A stretch of 64,000 bases of DNA from contig CALIKV010000006.1 in the NCBI GenBank assembly GCA_938017505.1, positions 114,927-178,926 of the forward strand, written 5' to 3'. Position 1 is the stretch's first letter. Each line of letters starts with the position of its first letter. The position numbers and the translations under genes are program-made. Below, one piece after another: positions 58,068-64,000 of the stretch. The notes under the pieces are model-generated. The model saw nothing but the letters and a program-made list of their open reading frames with translations. It made no database searches and was not told the DNA's origin. The stretch comes from an uncultured Sulfolobales archaeon. GTDB taxonomy: Archaea; Thermoproteota; Thermoprotei_A; Sulfolobales; NBVN01.

Positions 58068-59786
58068 CTAAAGCTGAGACCCTGTAAACCTGTTGGCGAC
58101 CCATCTAATCAGGTCATCAATCCCGACTCTGACCTGCTCTCTAGTGTCTCTAAGCCTAACCGTCACGGTACCGTCGTCTAGGGTCCGGTAATCCACGGTC
58201 ACGGCGAAGGGAACCCCGATCTCGTCAACTCTTGCATACCTCCTCCCTATGCTCCCGTCCTCGTCGTATATGACGGTCAAGCCGGCTCTCACGGCTTCCT
58301 CGTAGATCCTCCTAGCCACGCTTCTCAACTGATCCTTAGTCACCAGAGGAAATACAGCTAGCTTGTAGGGTGCTATCCTCGGTGGTAGTTTAAGGACTAC
58401 CCTACCACCCTCCTCCGTGTATGCCTTATCCAAGGCCACTAAAACAAGTCTCTCAGCCCCGAAGGACGGCTCAATGACGTGCGGTACGAACCTACGTCCT
58501 CTAATCACCTCCACCTCCTCTACGACGCGTAGGGCGTTAGCTGGAACCCTGAGACCGGCGACAACGACTTCTCCGTCTTTAATCATCCTCTCCGCCTCAT
58601 CAGCCTTAAAGCTCTTCAAGATGTTAACAACCTTGACAGCCTCCTCGCCGAGGGACTCCCTCAGAACAGCCTCGTCAACGACGACTCTCCTGACCACAGC
58701 CTCTTTAGGCTCCCTCAACTCCCTATAGACGGTCATGTCCTCTCCTGAGAACTGCATGTGCCTGGACAAGTCGTAGTCCGTCCTGTAGGCATGGCCTGAG
58801 ATCTCGACCCACCCCCACCTAGATATGGCGACAAGCTGGTCGAAAGTTTGTCTCGAGTAATGAGCCCTCTCCTCCGGCAGCTTCTCCTCAAACACGACCT
58901 CACCCTCCCCCAGCCCTATCTCCTTCACGAATGCTTGAGCGACGGACATCCAGTACGCGAGCCAGGGGTTCAACACTATGCCCTCCGCCACCGCCTCCTC
59001 AGGCTTCACTGTGATAGGCTCCTCAACGCCGCTTCTCCGGGACTCGGCTGTGAGTATCTTAAGCCTCCCCTGAAATCTGTTAAAGTCAGGTGTTATGGGC
59101 TCCTCAGGGTCGAAGAAGAACTCCACCTCCATTATCGTGAACTCCCTCAACCTAACCATCCCCTGCCTAGGGGATATCTCGTTCCTTGCAACCCTGCCGA
59201 CCTGGGCAATCCCCACCGGGAGGGTGTACCTCATCGAGGTGAAGACCCTCTTGAACGATGTGAACATGCCTTGAGCTGCTTCAGGCCTTAGGTATGCTGT
59301 CCCATGCCTGTAGGGACCGACGTTGGTCTGGAATAGCAGGTTGAACGTTCTAACCTCACCCAGTTCACCCCCGCATGAAGGGCATCTAACGCCCTTCTCC
59401 TTAATGAGGGCATTCAACTCTTCTGGATGCATCCCCTCAGTCCTAACACCTAATGAGTCCTGGAGGAGGTGATCAGCCCTGTAGATCTTATTACACTTAC
59501 TGCAGGCAACTATAGGGTCGGTGAAGCTCTCGAGATGACCTGACGCCTTAAAGACCGCCTCAGGCGCTATGACTGGGGTCTCCACGAGAACAACCATGTC
59601 CTGATGCTTGAAGACGAAGTAATCAAGCCAGAGATTCTTTATGTTCTCCTTGAGGAGAGCTCCCAGGGGACCTAGGTCGTAGAAGCCGGCGAGTCCCCCG
59701 TAGATCTCATAGGAGGGCCAAAAGAACCCCCTACGCATAGCTAGGTCAACAACTTTATCGTACTTCTCCTCGTCGCCTAAGCTCAC
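58068..59786 (-). CDS. glyS: Glycyl-tRNA synthetase, archaeal/eukaryotic dimeric type
   Basis: 572 residues. The start MRRGFFWPSYEIYGGLAGFYDLGPLG is diagnostic. Motif 1 to 3 follow, with motif 2 near VARNEISPRQGMVRLREFTIMEVEFF and motif 3 near EPSFGAERLVLVALDK. A zinc insertion (CSKCNKIYR...CPSCGGEL) and the anticodon-binding domain (PYKLAVFPLVTKDQLR onward) complete it. Length is standard. It is divergent from agmatinase by about 70 bp. Confidence 0.97.
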   Translation of the reverse strand: MSLGDEEKYDKVVDLAMRRGFFWPSYEIYGGLAGFYDLGPLGALLKENIKNLWLDYFVFKHQDMVVLVETPVIAPEAVFKASGHLESFTDPIVACSKCNKIYRADHLLQDSLGVRTEGMHPEELNALIKEKGVRCPSCGGELGEVRTFNLLFQTNVGPYRHGTAYLRPEAAQGMFTSFKRVFTSMRYTLPVGIAQVGRVARNEISPRQGMVRLREFTIMEVEFFFDPEEPITPDFNRFQGRLKILTAESRRSGVEEPITVKPEEAVAEGIVLNPWLAYWMSVAQAFVKEIGLGEGEVVFEEKLPEERAHYSRQTFDQLVAISRWGWVEISGHAYRTDYDLSRHMQFSGEDMTVYRELREPKEAVVRRVVVDEAVLRESLGEEAVKVVNILKSFKADEAERMIKDGEVVVAGLRVPANALRVVEEVEVIRGRRFVPHVIEPSFGAERLVLVALDKAYTEEGGRVVLKLPPRIAPYKLAVFPLVTKDQLRSVARRIYEEAVRAGLTVIYDEDGSIGRRYARVDEIGVPFAVTVDYRTLDDGTVTVRLRDTREQVRVGIDDLIRWVANRFTGSQL

Positions 59787-59855
59787 TCCGACACCCCAGA
59801 ATTAATTAGACAGGTTTTATAAAACCCTGCGAACCTACATCATGGGGTGTAGGTT

Positions 59856-60770
59856 ATGCTTGAGTTATACTTGATTAGCAACCCGTACGTCTTCCTGGGC
59901 GTCAGCGGAAGTAGAGATAGAACTAAGCTCAGCTTCGTTGGGATCCCGTTTGACTCAACAAGCAGCTTCAGAGGCGGCTCTAGGTTCGCGCCAATCAACA
60001 TCAGGCAGGCGTCACAGTCTCTAGAGACTTACTCGTTCAGAAGCGCGTCCTCTCTGGAGGACAACCCGCCGGTGGACGAGGGTGACGTCTCGGTCGTCCA
60101 TGGAAGTGCTGAAGCTACGTTAAGGAACGTCTCAGCGGTCTCGGAGGAGCTCCTCAGATTCAGGAAGGTCGGGTTCATTGGAGGCGACCACATCGTGACG
60201 TACGGTGTGGTTGAGGGATTGGTCAAGGCTCTTGGGAAGACCCCATGCGTGCTTGTCTTCGACGCTCACCTGGACTTTAGGACTGACTACTTGGGATTCA
60301 GGTACAGCCACGCTTGCGTGACGAGAAGGGTTAACGAACTTGTAGGAGGGAGTAACGTGATGGTGATCGGCTTCAGAGCCGTTGACTCTAAGGAACTCAG
60401 GGAAGCTAGGGAGGCAAGGCTCAACATGATTAACGCCTACGAATTAACGAAGATGACCTTGAGGGAGGTTAGCGGTAAGGTGGGTGACTTCCTAAGCACG
60501 TGCGAGAACACGTACATCTCATTCGACATGGACGTGCTGGACCCCGCCTACGCACCCGGGGTAGCCACGCCTGAGCCTGAGGGACTTCAACCCACATTCA
60601 CTATAGACCTGCTGACACGCGTAGCGGATGAGAGGCTCGCTGGCTTCGACCTAGTGGAGGTGAATCCATTGGTAGATGTAGGCAATGTTACCTCGTTCCT
60701 AGCGGCGAAGATACTCGTAGAGCTCTTCACAAAGCTCACCACAACACCCTTTAAACAGCCAGTCCGGTAG
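59856..60770 (+). CDS. speB: Agmatinase-family ureohydrolase
   Basis: 304 residues of the arginase/agmatinase fold. Mn ligands are GGDHIVT near 107, DAHLDFR near 132 and SFDMDVLDPAYAPGVATPEPEGL near 220. It likely hydrolyses agmatine to putrescine for the polyamines that thermophiles need; guanidino-substrate specificity is inferred from family and lineage. ATG 59856 follows GTGTAGGTT. It lies upstream of aSUI1 by 74 bp, with a separate TATA-like element (TCTTTAAAAAC) before the latter. Confidence 0.87.
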   Translation: MLELYLISNPYVFLGVSGSRDRTKLSFVGIPFDSTSSFRGGSRFAPINIRQASQSLETYSFRSASSLEDNPPVDEGDVSVVHGSAEATLRNVSAVSEELLRFRKVGFIGGDHIVTYGVVEGLVKALGKTPCVLVFDAHLDFRTDYLGFRYSHACVTRRVNELVGGSNVMVIGFRAVDSKELREAREARLNMINAYELTKMTLREVSGKVGDFLSTCENTYISFDMDVLDPAYAPGVATPEPEGLQPTFTIDLLTRVADERLAGFDLVEVNPLVDVGNVTSFLAAKILVELFTKLTTTPFKQPVR

Positions 60771-60844
60771 GGAGTTCAGCTTACTAATGCCCGGTAAATC
60801 TTTAAAAACTTGGTCTTGAAAGATTATATGTAGTAGGGTGTGAG

Positions 60845-61177
60845 ATGAGTAAAAAGGGTAAGATCGATATAACTTCCCTGTGTGGAGGGTTACCAGAGGA
60901 ACTCTGCATTCAGTTAGGCGCTGAAGAGCAGCTTGTTAAGATCCGTCTAGAGAAGAGGAAGTTCGGTAAAGAGGTGACGGTCATCGAGGGCATAGATCCG
61001 TCCACCTACGACCTGAGGAAGATAGCCTCAGCTCTTAAGAGTAAGTTAGCCACTGGAGGTACTGTGAAGGACAACCACATAGAGATTCAAGGCGACCAGA
61101 GACAAAAAGTTAAGAACATACTTACAGAGGAGTTCGGCATACCTGTTGAAAGCATAATATTCATAGAAACGGAGTGA
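60845..61177 (+). CDS. Translation initiation factor aSUI1 (eIF1 homologue)
   Basis: 110 residues of the SUI1/eIF1 fold: [13 protein letters not shown] at the N-terminus, then [20 protein letters not shown] near 40, [27 protein letters not shown] near 75. It promotes accurate start-codon selection on the small subunit. ATG 60845 follows GGTGTGAG. TATA ATCTTTAAAAACT is at 60797-60810. It ends convergent with tfb. Confidence 0.93.
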   Translation: MSKKGKIDITSLCGGLPEELCIQLGAEEQLVKIRLEKRKFGKEVTVIEGIDPSTYDLRKIASALKSKLATGGTVKDNHIEIQGDQRQKVKNILTEEFGIPVESIIFIETE

Positions 61178-61205
61178 GCGCGTTTTTAACTGGAAGCACA
61201 GGTAA

Positions 61206-62138
61206 TTACTCTTCCTCCTCCTCCGGGACCTTGAGATTCAGATGCAGAGTTATTTCCCTGTACCTATTCCTAACAGTTACCTCCGTCACGCCAGCCACCT
61301 GGGCTATGTCCTTCTGCGTTTTCTTTATGCCGCACAACCTAGCCGCTATGTAGACCGCTGCAGCAGCGACTCCTGCAGGATCCTTGCCAGCCGTGATCCC
61401 TGTGTTCTTAGCTTGCTCAAGTATCTCCCTAGCCTTAGCCTCAACCCTACCCCCAAGACCTAGTGCTGAGATCATCTGTGGCACGTAATCACTCGCACCT
61501 GAGACAGGTATCCTTATGCCCAACTCACGCACTAGGAGTCTGAAGCATCTTGCGATCTCCTTCTTCTGGGTCTTAGTGAACTCAGCTATGTCGTCGAGAG
61601 ACCTAGGCAGCTTGTAGAGCCTGCAAGCTATATAGAGACAGGCCGCGACCACGGCCTCAACAGCCCTACCCCTAACAACCCCCCTCTCCACAGCTCTACG
61701 ATATATGGTCGCGGCCTCCTCCTTAATTGCCTCAGGAAGCCCGAGCTCTTCAGCAAGCCTATCCAGCTCCTCAGCCGCCTGAGTTATGTTCCTATCAATG
61801 CTGTTCTGTATCCTGGTTCTAATTTGCCACTTACGCATGCGCATAGCTTCCAACTTACGTTCTAACTCAAGCTTCTTACCTGAGGCATCCCTGTCACGCC
61901 AGTCGATCATAGTGGCTATGCCGCTGTCATGTAGTGTCTGCGATAGAGGCGAGCCTGAACGAGATCTCCTCTCCTTCTCCTCCGGTGTGAAAGCCCTCCA
62001 CTCAGGTCCTTGATCAACAACCCTCTCCTCAATGACCTCACCGCTCTCAGTGCAAATGTACTCGCCTCTAACCTCGTCGAAAACTATCTTACCCGGGGGA
62101 CACTTATCCTCCCGGGACTCCTCACTTTTCTCTTCCAT
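61206..62138 (-). CDS. tfb: Transcription initiation factor TFB
   Basis: 310 residues. The N-terminal ribbon [24 protein letters not shown] keeps only two of the four zinc cysteines, as in Sulfolobus TFB (CPPDK...CSETG). The B-reader/linker contains [26 protein letters not shown]. Two cyclin repeats follow (about 110-200, 205-300) with the [17 protein letters not shown] binding the BRE. The C-terminus is acidic (PEEEEE). The promoter contains a palindromic TATA element. It recruits RNA polymerase with TBP. Confidence 0.96.
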   Translation of the reverse strand: MEEKSEESREDKCPPGKIVFDEVRGEYICTESGEVIEERVVDQGPEWRAFTPEEKERRSRSGSPLSQTLHDSGIATMIDWRDRDASGKKLELERKLEAMRMRKWQIRTRIQNSIDRNITQAAEELDRLAEELGLPEAIKEEAATIYRRAVERGVVRGRAVEAVVAACLYIACRLYKLPRSLDDIAEFTKTQKKEIARCFRLLVRELGIRIPVSGASDYVPQMISALGLGGRVEAKAREILEQAKNTGITAGKDPAGVAAAAVYIAARLCGIKKTQKDIAQVAGVTEVTVRNRYREITLHLNLKVPEEEEE

Positions 62139-62157
62139 TACCCAGCCACCAACAGTA

Positions 62158-62172
62158 AACCTTAAAAAGGTT
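62158..62172 (-). promoter_or_regulatory. Palindromic TATA element of tfb
   Basis: AACCTT and AAGGTT around AAA form a perfect inverted repeat 20-34 bp before the tfb ATG, the usual TATA distance. Another minus/plus ambiguous AT-rich run (CTTTTTTATTGG) is at 62191-62202. Confidence 0.5.
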
Positions 62173-62340
62173 GGTTACAGAGTTAATAAGCTTTTTTATT
62201 GGTCCCAAGAAAAAATCTAACGCTGAAGGCTCAGTAGTACCACCCAATAGTAATATCGTAACCTTTAGCACCTGTCAAGCCCTAGCGTCATATTTAATAA
62301 GCGTGTGAGAAAGTAAATATTGCGGAGGTAGTTGACGGGT

Positions 62341-62532
62341 TTGAGTGAGTTGCCGAGCGTCACGTATAAGTGTTGGAAGTGCGGGAAGGAGTTTACTCTT
62401 GAGGAAGGCCTGGAGAGTTTCATAAAGGCTGAGGAGAGGGAGGGATACACTTTCTTAAGGTGCCCTTACTGCGGGTTTAGAATAATAGTTAAGGCCCGTA
62501 GGCCAAGCCCTAAGAGGGTAAGGGCTGTCTGA
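62341..62532 (+). CDS. rpoP: RNA polymerase subunit Rpo12 (RpoP)
   Basis: About 63 residues. The zinc ribbon is CWKCGKEF near 11 with CPYCGFRII near 41; the basic tail VKARRPSPKRVRAV matches archaeal RpoP/Rpb12. GGAGGT at 62324-62329 is too close to TTG 62332, so TTG 62341 is preferred. It is divergent from tfb, putting two core transcription proteins back to back across a 200-bp promoter region. Confidence 0.9.
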   Translation: MSELPSVTYKCWKCGKEFTLEEGLESFIKAEEREGYTFLRCPYCGFRIIVKARRPSPKRVRAV

Positions 62533-62584
62533 CCCTATTCCGTCTCAGCGCTTCACGAGGCCTAGGTGGTCTACAATCATACCT

Positions 62585-63025
62585 GTGGACGTGTTAATCA
62601 GCTTCACTGAAGGATTGCTTCGCCTCGAGGATCTTGAGTGGATTTTAAGCGACGTCGAAGCCAGCGGCTTAAAGCATGTTCTAATCTCTTTCACCACGGA
62701 CTCCGAGTTGATCCCTCAGGTCAACTTAATCTTCTCATACCTGCCTGAGGTCGATTTGATTGAGTGGCTACGTTTAGAAGTCCTCGTCTCACAGGATGTC
62801 GAGGCATCAAGCTTCTTCACTAGGTATTACCAGGAATTAATTAAGTCAGGTGGCGAAGTTCTTGTGAGGAGCGACGGCATCTCGATCTTCTACAGGATAG
62901 GCAACGCCTCGAGATTCAAGAGCCTGAGGGACTACGTAGGCATTGTCTCCAGCGTGCTGAACACCACGGTTAAGGAGTTGAGGTACGTCAGCTACGGCCT
63001 AATCCCCGCTGAGGGGGGTCTTTAA
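62585..63025 (+). CDS. Hypothetical protein between rpoP and dphB
   Basis: 146 residues, alpha/beta, with an aliphatic strand-helix alternation (HVLISFTTDSELIPQVNLIFSYL; SGGEVLVRSDGISIFYRIG; SLRDYVGIVSSVLNTTVKELRY). No motif that I recognise. GTG 62585 lies about 50 bp after rpoP, and the gene ends 34 bp before dphB on the same strand, so a link to translation or transcription is plausible by context only. Confidence 0.55.
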   Translation: MDVLISFTEGLLRLEDLEWILSDVEASGLKHVLISFTTDSELIPQVNLIFSYLPEVDLIEWLRLEVLVSQDVEASSFFTRYYQELIKSGGEVLVRSDGISIFYRIGNASRFKSLRDYVGIVSSVLNTTVKELRYVSYGLIPAEGGL

Positions 63026-63059
63026 CAATCCTGGCGGACTTAGTAAGTGGGGGGTTGGA

Positions 63060-63851
63060 GTGGCCGGGAAGATAATTCTCGTGGGTTCTGGCCTTTCAGC
63101 AGACTTAATCACGTTGAGAGGGGTTAAGAGGATCTCTGAAGCTGATTTAGTTTTCGCGGACTCCTACACTAGCATCACTCTAGGCGACTTGAGGACCTTG
63201 TTAATGTCTCTGACCGGTAAGGAAGTCGTTTACCTCAAGCGTGAAGATATAGAGGAGAGATACCTCGACGTCTTGGTGAAGCCAGCGCTTAACGGGCTTA
63301 ACGTAGTGCTGGTAGTGCCGGGCAACCCGCTTGACGCCACAACGCACACGGCCCTCCTGAATGAGGCGAGCAGAAGGGGTGTTGACTTCGAAGTCGTCCC
63401 AGCACCAGGCATAATACCCAACGCCCTAACTATGTCTGGCTTAATGATCTACAGGCTAGGGAAGGTGGCTACGTTGACTTACCCTAAGTCAGGGGTTATC
63501 TCTGAGTACCCCTACGACGTATTGAAGGATAACGACTCTAGGAACCTCCACACAGTGTTCCTTACGGAGATAGACCTTGAGAGAGGCGTTAAGATGCAGA
63601 TTAGGGAGGCCGTTGAGATACTCTACACGCTTGAGGAGATACGTGGTGAGGGACTTGTGAATGACTTGAGGAGGGCTATAGCGGTTTCCAGTCTGACAGG
63701 CCCCAGTCAGAGGATATGCTTCAAACCGCTTAAGGAGTTGAAGTCCATCCCCGATCACGAGGGCCCTCACACGCTAATAATGACCTCGCCTGGGATGCAC
63801 TTCATGGAGGAGGAGGTAGCCGAGATCATCTCCAAGAAGTACTGCCAGTAG
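63060..63851 (+). CDS. dphB: Diphthine synthase (Dph5)
   Basis: 263 residues of the SAM-dependent tetrapyrrole-methylase-like fold: ILVGSGLSADLITLRGVKRI at the start, FADSYTSI near 35, VVPGNPLDATTHTALL near 83 and APGIIPNALTMSGLMIYRLGKVATL near 120. It trimethylates the modified histidine of elongation factor 2 during diphthamide synthesis. GTG 63060 follows GGGGGGTTGGA. The remaining 150 bp to the window edge hold no supported gene. Confidence 0.94.
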   Translation: MAGKIILVGSGLSADLITLRGVKRISEADLVFADSYTSITLGDLRTLLMSLTGKEVVYLKREDIEERYLDVLVKPALNGLNVVLVVPGNPLDATTHTALLNEASRRGVDFEVVPAPGIIPNALTMSGLMIYRLGKVATLTYPKSGVISEYPYDVLKDNDSRNLHTVFLTEIDLERGVKMQIREAVEILYTLEEIRGEGLVNDLRRAIAVSSLTGPSQRICFKPLKELKSIPDHEGPHTLIMTSPGMHFMEEEVAEIISKKYCQ

Positions 63852-64000
63852 GGGTCCGCCGGCACCTCCCAGACTGTTAACGCTATGTTATCGTCATCGA
63901 TTTATGGCGTGCTCGACGCGTGGCGGGTTAGGCGGGCTGAACGGGCACTCCTTAAAACCCTGACGCGCCGTTCTTCACCGCGTCCTCGAAACCCCTCGCG

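Noticed and set aside
63952-64000. 3' end of a minus-strand gene (GFEDAVKNGASGF stop)
   Set aside because: Only 15 codons are visible and an alternative frame is equally open, so no call is made.

Overview
The window is chromosomal DNA from a thermophilic crenarchaeon (Thermoproteota), most likely a Desulfurococcales-like lineage. The evidence is a eukaryote-like information-processing set with crenarchaeal features: eL38, RpoP, aSUI1, and a TFB whose zinc ribbon keeps only two of four cysteines, as in Sulfolobus TFB. Further support comes from class II LysRS, a short single-domain tRNA splicing endonuclease, tRNA genes with tiny bulge-helix-bulge introns and encoded CCA, TTG/GTG starts with GGAGGTGA ribosome sites, and TATA boxes about 25-30 bp upstream of starts. 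The species assignment is inference. No CRISPR array, intact IS, prophage or rRNA operon is visible.

Layout. 0-1.3 kb: two permeases of a nucleoside/sugar ABC importer, the first cut by the window edge. 1.5-5.4 kb: a tandem-HTH regulator, then pgk-gap-usp, with a perfect palindrome between the regulator and the pgk promoter. 5.6-13 kb: HD phosphohydrolase, RimI, a HypE/AIR-synthase-like protein, an MBL hydrolase, an AbrB-PhoU protein, XerA and archaeal phosphoglycerate mutase. 13-18 kb: flavoprotein, lipoamide-dehydrogenase-like enzyme, M24 peptidase and a cyclic 2,3-DPG synthetase-family protein. 17.9-21.2 kb (minus strand): a tightly overlapping DHH/RecJ-like, NucS, TatD and Gfo/Idh operon. 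21-27 kb: second HD phosphohydrolase, mevalonate kinase, NadE, a radical SAM protein and a CDF transporter. 27-30.3 kb: a roadblock-like protein and a korDABC 2-oxoacid:ferredoxin oxidoreductase operon.

30.4-40.8 kb: Zn-ribbon protein, kinase-like protein divergent from an EMC3-like membrane protein, PyrF, PAC2, DUF84 (house-cleaning NTPase), eL38, RpiA, TrxB, DegT aminotransferase, a DtxR-FeoA pair and a membrane-anchored winged-helix regulator. 40.9-46.5 kb: LysS, a possible 41-aa Cys-rich protein, threonine synthase, MeaB-type GTPase, tRNA-Pro, an MFS transporter, a candidate H/ACA-like RNA, and intron-containing tRNA-Met and tRNA-Gln. 46.8-54.2 kb: zinc-finger and unknown proteins, a secreted subtilase, metallophosphoesterase, DUF1512 and methionine aminopeptidase. 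54.2-54.7 kb: 518 bp without a gene, holding a convincing box C/D sRNA and long stems. 54.7-58 kb: UbiX, a Cys-rich protein, EndA, a DUF47/PhoU-like protein, and an unknown pair that includes a stand-alone CDC48-N-like barrel. 58-63.9 kb: GlyRS, agmatinase, aSUI1, TFB, RpoP and diphthine synthase.

Functionally this is mostly core metabolism and information processing. Lower glycolysis/gluconeogenesis (pgk, gap, apgM, rpiA) and 2-oxoacid oxidation give the carbon backbone. NucS/DHH/TatD suggest a DNA-repair unit. The splicing endonuclease and its intron-bearing tRNA substrates occur in the same window. I found no clear new defence system. The most promising undescribed elements are non-coding (C/D sRNA locus, K-loop RNA, palindromes), the DPBB/DUF47/coiled-coil cluster, and possible CTG starts.
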